Part shown: positions 38,992 through 51,744 of the stretch, piece by piece
Layout of the letters: each line of letters begins with the position of its first letter
Position numbering within the stretch: position 1 is the first letter of the stretch
Assembly: GCA_026413225.1 (NCBI GenBank)
Contig: CM048552.1
Location: 135,979,053 to 136,043,052 of the forward strand
DNA from: Otis tarda
Lineage: Eukaryota > Chordata > Aves > Otidiformes > Otididae
Direction: 5' to 3'
DNA length: 64,000 bases
Translations under genes and position numbers: made by a program
Notes under the pieces: model-generated
The model's input: only the letters and a program-made list of their open reading frames with translations
Database searches by the model: none
What the model was told of the DNA's origin: nothing

Positions 38992-40202
38992 TCATTTCCA
39001 CGAACTTTTCTCCCCAGAAGAAAAAAAACAATGAAGTACAACAGGAAAGCAGAAGTCTGTTTCATGCCTCAAATTCAACAAAACTACTGAGCACAACAAA
39101 TACATAATCTTAAAATAAAACTAACAACAATGTGTCTATTCACAAGCTTATAATTTAGCTTATTCTTAAGTGCTTTGTCAAATCAGTTCCTTGATGAATA
39201 TGCAATTAAAATTGCAGGGTAAATGTGTAGCATCATAATAACTTATGTGGCTAGAAATATATAAATATGAAGTTAAAGATTCACTCGTATTAATGAGATA
39301 GCTCACAAACTTTTCTGTTTATATTCTGGCCTATTTTATTTAATCTGAAGTTAAAAAAAAGAGTCTTACCAGAAAAGTGCTTTGGTTTCTGCCAAATCTG
39401 TTCCAGTAGTTTAATATTTCAGCTTTCCCTGATGTGTCTGCACTGCTGACAGCTTAAGAAAGTCTTTTAGCAGATGTAAGTATTAAGCAATTAGCAACCT
39501 TTATCTTGTTCTTTTCACACAAAAAGGTGAAAGTCAGGTTAAAAGGGTAGAAACGCACACACACAAAATTAGACACAGAACACAGATGTTCGATATGTAA
39601 AAATGTATCAAACCAGCACGCATGCCCACCACAGATTTTAGCTGATCAGAACCTCCAAAAAGAGGCATTCTTAAGGTATTTATTTAGTATTTCTAACACT
39701 AAGTTACAGTTTCATCACTTCAAGGATTCTTCTTCCTTCTCTAATACATGACAAATAACAGCATTTATTACTTTACAACATTTACAATTTACTTTACATA
39801 CTCTGACAAAGTCTGTTCAACACTTGTGCATGTTTCAATCCATTCTGCTCATGCAAATGGCAGTTCCTAAAGATAAAATCCAAATCAGTTTATCTGAACT
39901 GCTTCAGCTGATTAAACCAATTCAGCTCATGTCACCTGCAGACTTCTGTCCTCCTGCTTTTCCAGATACATAAACTCAGCTGTACAAGAAAGTAAAAAGA
40001 TATTTCAGCTAAGCTACGTTTAATAGAATTTAGTACCTCTAATTTGCTACATTCTATTTCATCTGCTCTGTATTTCAGTAAATAGGATGCTTTGGACCAT
40101 CGTAGTCTGCCTGCAAAACCTTTCCATTTTCAAAGACAGCAATTCATAAACAACTTCAAGGTACCAAGCACCCCTCAAGTACCCTGATGATTTGTGATGG
40201 TT

Positions 40203-40235
<33 letters not shown>

Positions 40236-40236
40236 T
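40203..40236. repeat. (TA)n microsatellite
   Basis: About 16 TA units with one TTTA interruption. A likely length-polymorphic site. Confidence 0.9.
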
Positions 40237-42719
40237 TTCCCTCTCTCCTCTGAAAATATTATGTGGTGCTTTTCCACAAGAAAAAAAAAAAAGTCTCCTG
40301 CAAACAATAACAGGCAAACTGTGTATAAAATGACAGGATGGCTATATCCAAAGTGCTGCAAAGGCAGAATATAAATGAACAAAGACAGAAGCATTATCTT
40401 CCAATTTTGTACTATTACAGTCATTTTAAGTGTCGCTTGTTACAAGAGTAAGCTTGAAATTGGGAGACAGATGCATACTAATCATCACTCAACACTCTCC
40501 ATTTAATTCTGTATTATTGGGTTCATCGTTTTTCTTGTTTCCTTTTTCTTAAATGAGGTTGAACTTTTACAATTACACCTTCTATTAACGAGGCCTTTGT
40601 ACTTCTCAAAGCACTACTGCTGCTGCTCCCCCATTTAGGCACAGCCCTATGCGCGCCCATGGAAACACACAGTGAAAAGCAGAAGGAGACTGCATTTCAA
40701 ATAAAGTTGTGTTCCACTATTCCTTACGAGTCAACTACAACACACAACTTCAGTAGATGGCAGTGTCCTGCATTTGTACTGGGGTAAAATCATCATTAAC
40801 AGATGACAGCAGTCAGTGCATTGGAGACAGAGAACACAAAGGGAGAGAGAATCAAAACAACATACACGATGCTGTATGTCTTATGAATCTGTAATATTTT
40901 TCATTAGATGGTGAAAACAGTTTCAAATTAAGGGAAGAGCAGCGTAGGTTAAGCTGCAAAACCCAAAAGGCTATGAACATCTCAATTAATGATTTTAAAG
41001 GCAGTTCTTTCAGTTTTACACACCTTGTCTGTATACTAACTAGCTACAAAAAAAATAAGACACAGAGTGGGAATGTTTGTCAAAACATCCTACAGTCTCA
41101 ATAGAAAATGAAGTGAATGCTTTCATCGCTAAACACCAACAAACCCCAGGTATTGACAATAATGTCAATCATCAAAAACATTCACATACACACAGAGCTC
41201 CCAGAATTACTTAAGAGAAGAAAGACAGTATGAAAGCTGGAAGAGATCATAGCTGGCCAGCTAGGAGTGCTCCAGACATTACAAAGTAGAAAAAAAAAAG
41301 TATATATACACATGATATTATGCTAAAAAATATACTATTAAATTTGTATTATTAAATACGTATATCAAAAATAATTTTTTATAAAAAATATCGGTGGTAA
41401 TCTATACTGATAGTCAGGTTATCCAATAAACTCCCATCATTTTCAAAGGGAATTTTACACCGAAATCTATGGAAGTTTCAACCACATGGATTTTTTTTCA
41501 AGACTGGGGGGAGGGAAAGATAGTTCTCAATTCTGTTCTACTTTCATTTCCAGACTATCTACCTGCAAGTAGCTTCTGCTTCCCTTGAACTGAATGGTGA
41601 ATATTTCACACATCACCAGAAAGCAAAGCACCAGGAAGACCTCGATGACACTACCATCACTTTGTCTCCTCTCTCTGCTGAGCAGCTATTTATTGAACTC
41701 CCACAACCTCTACCCTTCAGACGTTTTTGCTCTATGGTGCACACAGCTTGTACAATACAATTAATGCAGCAGGCACTAGAAAGAGAAAATCCAGGATGGA
41801 CTGGGACAGCATTTTTCTGCTGAGAGCTGAAGGCTTTAACTCCTCCCTTAAAAAAAAAAAAGAACAAACCACTTCAGGCAAGAGTAAGTTTACTGTTGAA
41901 ATAGATTTCAGAAGTGTGTTACAAACTTTTTAAGCCCAAAGAGACTTTTTTCCTACTTTGGATCCTTCATGCAAAGCAGGCCATCCAGTAATTTTAAAAG
42001 GTAGAAGAGGATTTGTGGCCTGCACAGGAAAATAGGTATTAGACCTTAATACTTAGTATTGAAATCAAGGGACAATTTCACTTCATGACTAGTAAAACAG
42101 ATAGAACTTCACAACACTGAAGTGAGCCTCATCTAATCAAATTCACATCTACATCCATCAAGAAAGCTACTCCAGTAGGGACCCTGGGCCCTCTGCATCT
42201 GCCAGGGACCCTCTGTGCTTCCCAAAATAATGGCCCCCTGCAATAGCTCTGGCAATGTTACACAGCTGAGACTAGCCTCTAGTATAAAAACAGTCCTTCC
42301 CTCCATGTGAGTTTTCCAGCAACCTTGATCTAAAATAGTTCATTTTCAGAAACCAAGGCTAGGGAGAGCATCATATTTTTCTCATAAAATTTATTGACAG
42401 GTAGGTTTTTCAAGACACTGTGACAGGAAGACAGAACACTTCAACCTCTTGAGATGTTTATTAGCCCCTTTCCCTGTGAGCTAAATACGATTTTAATCAG
42501 TTATAAAACAATGCTATAAGTTGCCAAGAATCTCCCACTTCATTCATGAAGATCAAGAAAATCAACATCTGTGCTAGAAGTGTCTTCTAAACTTGCTTTT
42601 GCTCTTTAATCTGCTCTCATCCCAACGGTCTTCAGTATCTGAAACCTAATCCTGCCCTGCGACCTTACTTCTTTCTTGAAGCCAAGACCCAAGAAGTAGC
42701 AATAAGTTCGGTCCACTTC

Positions 42720-42886
42720 TCAGTGACCATACTTCTGGATTTTCAGTGACCATATTTCTGAATTCTAACTGCACAGCTCCATCATCTGCCTCACAATAAA
42801 CTCAAAACACTCCTGAATGAACAGAAAACCTCCAACTGTGCCTCTCTGAAATCCATTCCATGCTCCCTGAAATCTATTTCATACTG
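42720..42886 (+). repeat. Two neighbouring two-copy tandem duplications
   Basis: A unit of about 25 bases beginning CAGTGACCATACTTCTG is repeated once (about 42720-42768). About 70 bases further on, a unit beginning CTGAAATCCATTCCATGCTC is repeated once (about 42847-42886). Both have diverged by a few bases. Confidence 0.65.
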
Positions 42887-43827
42887 TAAGCCAAAGGAGG
42901 AAGGCAAAAGGCAGAGGCTACTGCAAGGAAAACCCTATCCAACTATGTCCTCTCAACATGGAACTCTGTTACGCTTACCAAGAAAAGAAAATACCATTAA
43001 AGGCATTCACAGGACTCATGAAGAAGACATTATTTTATTACATAAAAGCCTATATTGAGGGGCTGCGTAATGTGTAAGCAGAACTGGAATTGGGTGCTTT
43101 TTAGTACAAATTTTCTAAGGAAGATTCCTGTTCAGGAAGTGAAGTCAATGACTATAGCCTAGTTATGAAGTGCACAAGAGGTGGGGAACTTTGTTAAAAT
43201 ATTCTCTTTTACCCAGTAATTAACAACTCTGAAACAAATAATCCGAATTCCTTACAAAGTAAGACTTCAATGTATCTCATGTTTATTGCAAACAACAGAA
43301 ATTACACTAAACAATAGGGCAGTTTAATTATCACTCTTGAAAGTTACAGCACCTTTGGGTATTGAAAGTAGGAGGACTTAAGGAGAGTGACTTGTAGTCT
43401 AATACTACTGAGGGCATTTTTAAAAAGTTTAATTCATCAACTATAGCATTTAAAAAATTCTTACTCAAAAGATATTAAATTTAAATGGATTTGTACTAGA
43501 ATTCCACTTGGAAAAGAATTGTTTCCTTGGTTTTTTAAAAATCACCAATTTTGCTAAACTTCACATAATTGTGTGTTCAGTCAAGCATGACATCTATAAA
43601 CAGATTCCTCATCAACATGTCTTCCTGTTAGATATAAAATTTTAAGTTCAAAAGTATTCAAGAGACTAAAAGAAAAACCTATTGCTAGTCAGTCTAAAAA
43701 CACTGGGGGAGTGTTTTTTACAAAAAAACCAAAACACCAGTATGTCAATTCTCTAATAGGAGATGGAGCTACAATAGTAGCAGAGAAAATACAAGTGTAA
43801 AAGTAGTATTTTCCTACACTTAGTTGC

Positions 43828-43888
43828 CTTTTTTGGGGTTGTTTTTGGGTTTTTTTTGGGTTTTTTTTTTGTTTTGTTTTGTTTTTTT
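43828..43888 (+). repeat. T/G-rich block with three G-runs
   Basis: T-runs are separated by GGGG, GGG and GGG and then TTTTG units. Opposite-strand equivalent of the A/C-rich blocks. It could form a G-quadruplex only with an extra G-run. Confidence 0.75.
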
Positions 43889-44514
43889 ACTGTGAGAACA
43901 CAGTATTGATACATTAAAATTACCAGCTAAAGCAACTAGCACCAAAGAGGTTTTAAAAAGCTAGCCAAGGAGATTACAGCTAATACAAAATGGATTTATA
44001 GAAAAAAATATTTCAACATAATTCCAAATTATGTTTTGCAAGGTTAGAAACATGATTAATAATAGTTCTCCAATTGTGATTACAAGCTTGTCACCTTTGA
44101 TTGACTATATTTCTAGCAACATCCTGCTATCGCCAGTGTTTTCATTAAATTACTTGAAAAAAAAAAAAAGACTGCTTAGCCATCTGATGACACAAAACTA
44201 GGTAATAAATAATTAAGCCAAGAAAATTAGTGGTATGGATCACTGAAGACAGTGATTTGACTTCAATAAACAGCAAGGCTCAAGTAAAGAGCCACAGATT
44301 AACAAAAAAAAATTTAAAAATAAAAAATAAGACGACTGCACTTAAAGATTGACGAATTTCAGTCTGAAAAACCTCTAAACAAGATATAGGGATCATAAGA
44401 CCTAACAAACAAAGCAAACTTCCTATAAAAAGCCACAGGGAAACAAATAAAATTAATCTTGAATCTATACACAGGAGTTTACACACAGAGAAGGTATGAC
44501 CTCTGCTGTCGCAG

Positions 44515-44764
44515 CTCCCCTGAGCCAGCATCGGAGAATAATATCCAATTTGGGTGCCCACATATTGAAGAGGGTTCAGAAAAGAGCCAAGAGAACAACT
44601 GAAGGGACTGAAAAGCATGTTTTACAATGAGCACACCAAAACACCTAATCTCGCTAGCTTGTCAGAAAGAAGGCTAAGGGGCAAGTTAATACAAATTGAG
44701 AATAAGGAGCTCTGTAAATCAACTCTTGTAGCCATGCTGCCTCAGACTAGAAAAGGTCACCATA

Positions 44765-44766
<2 letters not shown>
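44515..44766 (+). mobile_element. Ancient CR1-like LINE fragment
   Basis: A heavily decayed copy recognised from two frames. GAGAATAATATCCAATTTGG encodes ENNIQFG, equivalent to LEYCVQFW of CR1. Then LKRVQKRAKRTTEGTEK corresponds to LERVQRRATRMIRGLE, and LSERRLRGKLIQ to FSLEKRRLRGDLI. The order and spacing match the CR1 ORF2 C-terminus. Divergence is far greater than in any other copy here, so it is the oldest LINE trace in the window and could belong to a pre-avian CR1/L3 lineage. It ends in a 29-base A-run. Confidence 0.72.

Positions 44767-44769
<3 letters not shown>

Positions 44770-44798
<29 letters not shown>
44770..44798 (+). repeat. Poly(A) run, 29 bases
   Basis: The longest A homopolymer in the window, immediately after the ancient CR1-like fragment. 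CR1 elements do not normally end in poly(A), so the adjacency is probably coincidental expansion. Confidence 0.9.
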
Positions 44799-44802
<4 letters not shown>

Positions 44803-47169
44803 TGAACCTACTACCCTTTAGAAGTACTTAGAAGAGGAAAAACAAAGGCTAAAAGGCAGTGTTGTTTTCCAAGAGAAATATTTAGAACATGAAATAGCAA
44901 AAGGCATGGAAAGAGCACTAACATGGACTTCTTCCCCTTTCTGCCTGCCCCGTGCTACAGCTGACCGAAAGAGTGAGAGTGACAGCTGGATCAAACAGAA
45001 GAAAGGCTTTGTTCCCTGAAGATGCCTTAGTTAACCCACCAGAGTTATCAAAAGAAAAAGCAAAGCTGTCAGCAATCACACAGTATAAATAAAGATGAGA
45101 TGCAAATATATTGATGACAGCAACATTTCAAACAGTATTTACACAACTGGTTGCATATTAAGGCCTTTTTTTTTTTTTTTAAACGAAGTCAGCTAAAAGA
45201 TGAATGTACAGAAACCGATGGCAATACATTTTTTTTTTCCTGAAGGCATTAGGCCAGCTGTGATTCTCTACACAACCCTTTGAGATGCATATTTAAATGA
45301 TCTTTTTCTTCTCTGAAAATCATATTTAGCAAAAACATCCCAGCAGATGTTATCACTTTTCCAGACGTAGGTTTCTGCCCCGAGCCAGCACCCAGCACTG
45401 ACGGTGCCCAGCCTCACTCAGCTCCTTGCCAGGCTGGCAGCGAGCCACGGCCTGCCAGCCGAACTGGGCACTGGCACCCACGTCAGTCCCCACAAATCAA
45501 ACACACAACCCGAGTTCTATGACAAAAGCACGCATATGCTGAGTCCCACGTATCACGTGGCACATACACGTAAAACGAATCACAAAGTAAACCATTTGGT
45601 TAAATTCACATGAAAGCAACTCTACATTTTAAGCAGAAGGTGTCCTAGCAGGAAAGGGGAATCCACACCCCTGGAAGCTAAAAGTCCTCTCTTCCCAAGT
45701 ATTTCAGTGCTGAAAAAGGGCTACCAACACCAAACCAAGCATCGAAGCTTAGCACTCAGCAAGCCTGGCCTCTAAATCAGCCATTGTATGAACGCAGGCT
45801 GGATGCGTTGAAGCTGAGGATCCACCTGTCTAGGCATCAGTATTGCTCACCTTAGGAAGCCTCTGGCATGGGCTACCAAAAGCCGTCTGCCCCACAGCAA
45901 GGATGCCTGAGAGGTGTTTTTGTTTTTTTTTTTGAGGAAGGAACCTTGGGTCACATGACATCAGCTCAAGGATAAATGGATGTATGGTGTCAGCCAAACC
46001 AGATCACTAGATCTTGGTAAGAACATGTTTAGATTATATCAGGAAGGGACAAAAGTCCAAGTTTTCTCTCTGCCCCAGAATCGAGGCTAGCCTCCAAAGA
46101 GGGAGGCAAAACTAACCTGAATTCATACAGGGGACCAGGCCAGAGCCCAGACTACAGGTCCTTGCAGACCTCAGCATGGAGATGTCTCACCTAGTTATTA
46201 CGTCAACATGCAGAACACCTATCAGGAAAGAAAACTTACAATGTTAGCATCTCTTTAAAAAAAATTTTAGCTTAAAGCTGACAAAAGCACACAAGCAACC
46301 ATTAGCCATGACCCAGCACAGGCACCGCTACCAGCGCACCACTGAAATCTGCAGTAACATGTTGGGAGGCACCATCAGAGGACTTGATATTATCCAGGAA
46401 AAACTGAGAAACACTAAAAACTAGAAACAGCTGAATTACACAAGATGGAAACTTAACAACACTAGAAACCTAAAGCATATTAACATAAAATGATTCACTA
46501 AAAAAAACTGGGAGAAGCAGTTCTGCTTATTAGTTAACCACAGGATTTAGTTATGAGCTGCCAGTGTTATGTGGCTATGAAAGGAAAACATTCAATCCTA
46601 GAACGTGACATGAGACGTGTACAGTAGAGATAAGAAACACCCATGCCACTTTACAAGCCCTAAAGAAAAAAAAAAAAAGAAAAAACAAAACCAAAAAACC
46701 TAATCTAGAGTATCTTTTACTTTGTGGTCACTCTTCAGAAAGATCAAGGAAAAGGTGCAGAATCTTTCATGAAAACTGACACTGAGTCGAGTCCGGTTAT
46801 CACAAACCAGCTACGATTTGACTGCTTCCATCCTTCAAAATCTCAGATTTTTCTGACATTTTTCTACTAGGACACAATTACCTCAAAGTCTTTATGCACA
46901 TGAAGTCTGTTTTCACACAGGCAAGCTTTTTACTTCAGAGCCATACAGACACTGAGCCTTATTTTGTGAGATTGCTCCATAACATGATCTGAAGGGGTAT
47001 CTTACAGTTTACCATCCCAGCTGCCTCCTGTTTCTACACAGCTGGAGCTACAGGAGTCACATACACTCTTCTGCTATCGTTATGGACTGCCTGGTATTGC
47101 CAACATTTATGGGTGTACCGCAAAATTATTCCTTATAACCACTTTAAAAAAAAATAAATAAAAATCCAT
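44799..47169. other. Gene-free unique DNA
   Basis: Contains a T-run (45166-45180), a GC-rich, CpG-bearing patch at 45370-45490 and an A-rich block near 46660-46695. No gene is recognised. Confidence 0.5.
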
Positions 47170-47322
47170 TACAAGGCTGGTCAAGCATTGGAACAGGTTG
47201 CCCGAAGATCTGAATTGGAGCAGAGCCCGGAGCACCTCAGATTCAGTACTGACCTTGCTTGAGGAAAAGGTTGAACTAGAGGCCTCCTGAGGTCCCTCCC
47301 CACCCTGAATGACTCTACGACT
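47170..47322 (+). mobile_element. CR1 LINE, short diverged 3' end
   Basis: Plus strand: CAAGCATTGGAACAGGTTGC is the HWNRL-encoding block, followed by a diverged middle, then GTTGAACTAGAGGCCTCCTG and GGTCCCTCCCCACCCTGAAT with a weak octamer tail (ACTCTACGA). Only about 150 bases remain. The tail wording differs from the 5304 and 57058 copies, so it is a separate, older subfamily. Confidence 0.85.
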
Positions 47323-49721
47323 GCTCATTCCAGTTAACACCAGCCTGGACTCTGCTGACTCCCTTCCCATGATGACAGTACATCATATTTAATATATAAA
47401 CTGACTGCAGTAGAAAGCGCAGGTACCTTGGAAAGCTTCTCTTCCTCAGATAACTTCTGCAGCTTGTGCTAAAAGCACACTGTCACTTCCAGTGACACAT
47501 GATGTATCTTTCTTCTTTTAGAACTTTTGCTGGAGAGTGGTTTCACAGAATACGTCGCCAAAGTGAAAAGCATCAGCTACACCTCTCTATTTCTGTACAG
47601 AACTGCTGCCCAGCCCTGTGGCCCCCACAGACTGCCAGGCAGCTGCTCTGCCAGCTCCCATGACCTTATGCAGCAGAAAACCTGAACAGCAGACAATTGT
47701 AATCGCTTTCTTAAGGACCTTGCTGTTTCACCAGGTTTCCTCTCATCTCTCCTCCTCTCGCACATATGCATCTTCCTACACTTTTTCTACAGATCTGGTT
47801 CTTCTCATCCTCTACTTCACTGGCTCATCAGAAAATCCTGAGCTTAAAATAATACTGCTCCTGTTTCCCCTTCACCAGTACCCAACGCCCAAATCCAACA
47901 CTAGATTACTGCCATCTTTCAAAAAGTTTATTATAAACAAAAGATTTAGAAACAACAAACAACTACAGAAACTACAACCCCAGCTACATAATATGATGTC
48001 AGTCTTAAGAACAACCACAGATAAAAAACAGATCCAGGAACTTTTTGGTTACTCCAAAGGCTAGTAAAGAATGAGCCCAGAAAAAAATCAGTGAACATAA
48101 TTTAACTAAGTTTTGCATCACACCTTTTTGAGGCAGAAGTCATTTTTCTGCAAACCACTGAAAGCATCTTGTATGTGTGTCAAATTACAAATTCAGACTT
48201 ACCCTTGCCCTATACCCATTCCTATTTTATGACTGTATCTGCACCTCTATCTCTCTGACACCACTGAAGGTAAGGACTGACTGTTTCTGTAAGCTAACAG
48301 ACGTTCCTGAAGGAGCACAGAAGTATGAACAAAGGAGCTGGGATTCACGTTGCCTAATCTGTCTGCTCTCCATTTTATAGTAAAGGAAGAGAAAGAAATG
48401 GGCACTGGACATAGAAAAAGCAACAAGTCATCCTTCACGAATACCTCACTCAACCAATTACCATGCAAAACTAGCCAAACTACCTCAGACTAGATGCTAG
48501 TTTCTTGTCTGTTCTCTATCTGTTACTAAAATGCTTGAGCTCCAGGTAAGGATGTGCTTCAGCACCAGGAGAGTCTGAATAGCTGGGAATGGGTGAGAAA
48601 AACCTTGACTACACTGCCTACACTGCAAGTCCCTGTGTCCATACATGGGCAACACAGACCAAGAGACACAGGAAGCAGAAGTGCTGGAACCCACGCAAAC
48701 TCAAGGAAATGCTGTAACCTTGATCCAGTTGGGAGGCTCAAGCACCCCAGCAGGGATGTGCTGCCCAGCCAGGCCTGGACGCGTGTGCTGCAGCATTACT
48801 AGCAACTGACAATTCTGCTAGTGTAGCCTATGCTTCTGAGTTTACTCATCTTGTAATTAAGTTCTCATAAGTACCCTTGAGTTAATTTGGAAGAGCACAT
48901 GCACATGGATGAGAGACAGAGAGAATGATTTAGAAGAGTAAATAAAGGAGTGCCATTAAAAAGGCAAAGCTCTCTGCAATCACAATAGTAGTAATCTTAC
49001 AATAATATCAGAGATTTTCTAAAAATGTATCAGAACAGTGCAGGACTTGGCATACACCAAAATACTATGCAGTAAGTAATAATCCATTATAATCCATGTG
49101 CTTTATAACATCTAAAGGGAACCTGTCACAACAGGGACCACAAAACAAAATTTAATAGGAATGCAAAACTACTTTTCGTATTCAAGCAGGAGCAAATCCA
49201 TCAAACGAAGCTCAATAAAAATGACAGTAAGACTGAATTAACACAGAGTTCCTCATCATTTCAAAGAACAGAATCACTCACATATTTACTCTCTGTAGCG
49301 TACGACAGGTTTTGGTTTCACACTCCTCACTTTTTCAAGCAGCAGCCAGTTATTGCCAATAGAATGTCAAGCTTTCTCAAGCCTGGTATCACTAACTGCA
49401 CAGAAAGAATACATGCACTAAAATACCTGCTTTCTGGACCAAAGCAGGGAGGGGGATTAAAATTTCATCCCATGTATCATCTCAGTTCAGATTATTTTGC
49501 ATCTTAGTTGAAGTTGTGGGACCATTATTCATTTTGTCACATAAAGAAGAGTCACTGAAGACTTCTTCAGAAGGTTGGAAGGAAAACAAAGGTCGTTCAT
49601 TTCAGGCTCTAGAAAATACAAGATTTCTAACAATCTTGTCTACATCCTGTTTTTATAACTACAGTATTAGTCACACAGTATAAAATATTACAACAACTAG
49701 AAACAAAACAATACATGCATA
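47323..49721. other. Gene-free unique DNA
   Basis: No gene is recognised. The 148-codon frame at 47618-48064 has no recognisable domain and no splice or promoter context. The GC-richer patch at 48560-48800 also carries only short frames. Confidence 0.5.
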
Positions 49722-49926
49722 TTTTTACAATGAGGATGGTGAGACACTGGAACAGGTTGCCCAGAGAGGCGGTGAATGCCCCATCCCTGGAAACATTCAA
49801 GGCCGGGTTGGACAGGGCTCTGAGCAACCTGATGTAGTTATAGAGATGTCCCTGCTCCTTGCAGGGGGATTGGACTAGATGGCCTTTAAAGGTCCCTTCC
49901 AACCCAAACTGTTCTATGATTCTATA
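49722..49926 (+). mobile_element. CR1 LINE, 200-base 3' end
   Basis: Plus strand from the FFTMRVV position (TTTTTACAATGAGGATGGTG) through CACTGGAACAGGTTGCCCAG, GGATTGGACTAGATGGCCTT and a TTCTATGATTCTATA octamer tail. Little decayed, and close to the 25441 and 57058 copies. Confidence 0.95.
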
Positions 49927-51744
49927 TGGAAGTAAATATGTAGATTTTTCTTCATGTTAGGAAAAAGATTTTTGAAGTAATCTTCAAAAGTGCAGAAGTA
50001 ATTTCGACGTGGACTAGACACTTAACTTGCTCTGGCCTGGGGATCCTTCCTGTCATTTCCAGGAAAAGATGTAGCTACAAAAACTTGTTGAAAATCACAG
50101 GGAAATTAGTTAGCCTTTCTGTTGCACATTTACAATGAAGCAACAGCAAAAATAGTGTTGCCCCCTCCTTGAGATGCCTTCCACAGTTCAAAGACTGAGA
50201 ATATTCTGTCATTTTTATTTCTTCAGGGACAATTCTTCAGTAGATTTTTAAAACCATGACATTTCAGGTAGTTTAAAAAAAAAAAGTCACTGGTGCAGGA
50301 CTCAATTTAACCCGTTCTGGGACTTATCATCTCCCAGGCCCCGTTGCTTCCCTTACTAGTCTAATTTCTCTCTAGAGAAAGTCTCTGGGAAGATGAGCAG
50401 CAGAATATTAAGTATTTTGTCTATTTGGTTACTGAAGATTTATAAAGAAAAAATAATTTCTCTAGCTCACCTAGAGAGAATAAGCACAAAGCTGAGAAAA
50501 AAATTTTAAAGGACCTTCTGAATGGAGGTAACAAAACATAAAATGTTATCAGTGTCACATTTTCAACTATATATTTGTATTTCTTATTACTGGTATCTTT
50601 ATGTACACCTCAAAGAAAATAAACCAAAACTTCCTCTGGGACATAAAATTAATTGGAAAATGGCCATGGAGATAATTGCCTCCCACTCAAAAACCACAAC
50701 AGGGTCTTATGACACCAGACCAATTTTCACCAAACCCAGCTGTATAAACTTCTTCCAACCATGTACCTAGGTCACTTACACGTGGTTCACTTTAGAAGTT
50801 AAAGAAAACTACTCAACTTATTGAACTCAACCGATATTTGGAAACGGGCTTTGCAATTCTCCTCTGCCTGAAAAGCAAACTCCTCTGCACAAAACTTTTA
50901 CTCAAAACCTACCAGTTCTCCTACAAGAATTATCGTGCAACCTAATGGAAAACAATGACATTTGTTTCACTCCCATATGGACTGTAGTAAGTCTGCCAAG
51001 AAAATAAGTTTGTGTTCATCTACCCACTAATACGTATTTTCTTGCTAGTGCCCTGGGACAGAATAAAGAGAAATAAAAAGAGGTATAATGACTAATAAAC
51101 CAGTATATATCACTGTATTTATACTAAAGCACAGCAACTGTTAAAAGGATTTCATTTCTGCAAGATGAAAACACGTAAGAATAAAAGGAAGAAAACCTTA
51201 TATCCACTATGGACAGTTACTTTGGCTCATGCTTTCATCTTTAAGTAGCTTCTCTCTGCCTTAAGAGATTTTTTTAAAAATCCTGTTCTTTCTTAGGAAC
51301 GTACTTCTCCTAAAAGTGCTCTGATTTGAATGCCAAATTACCTTGTGTGCCAGATAATTGCTTTTTATAACAACAAAAAATGATTTTTGGGTTATCACCT
51401 TGATATTTTTCTAAAACACTGTAATTGCATCTTTTGTTTACTGAACAGATGTCAATTATTCTGCTTTTAATACGTAGGTATTTTTTCCTACAATATATTC
51501 AAACATAATTATTTCCTGCTCAGCAGGTGCCACACAGCATTACTCCACGTTTAGCCAGTCTATTTGATTATCACACACAGACTGGAAAGCTTATTTTTAT
51601 TTTCATAAAGGTGGTTTCAAAAAGAAAAAAAAAAAAAAGAACTGAAGGGAAGGTTAAAGAGCCTTACCAATACTGAACCATTTTGACTTTCACAGCATAA
51701 TTTCTGAGGTAACTTTTCTTAATTCTCTTCTTCTGTTAAGATCA
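49927..51744. other. Gene-free unique DNA
   Basis: Nothing recognised beyond a few short A-runs (about 50275-50284 and 51624-51637). Confidence 0.5.

Larger units (their letters stand above)
35060..44514. other. Gene-free unique DNA, 9.5 kb
   Basis: The longest stretch without a dated transposon. It contains A-runs at 36826-36840, 38012-38025, 38664-38685 and 38966-38991, a (TA)n microsatellite at 40203-40236 and two adjacent two-copy tandem duplications at 42720-42886. A T/G-rich block lies at 43828-43888. Frames up to 121 codons occur but are AT-biased and resemble nothing known. Confidence 0.5.

Noticed and set aside
44280-44618. 112-codon hydrophobic minus-strand frame as a membrane protein
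   Set aside because: The hydrophobicity comes from A-rich + strand sequence read in reverse, and part of it overlaps the ancient CR1-like fragment.
47618-48064. 148-codon plus-strand frame as a possible gene
   Set aside because: No recognisable domain, no promoter or splice context, ordinary AT-rich composition, and an opposite-strand frame overlaps its start.
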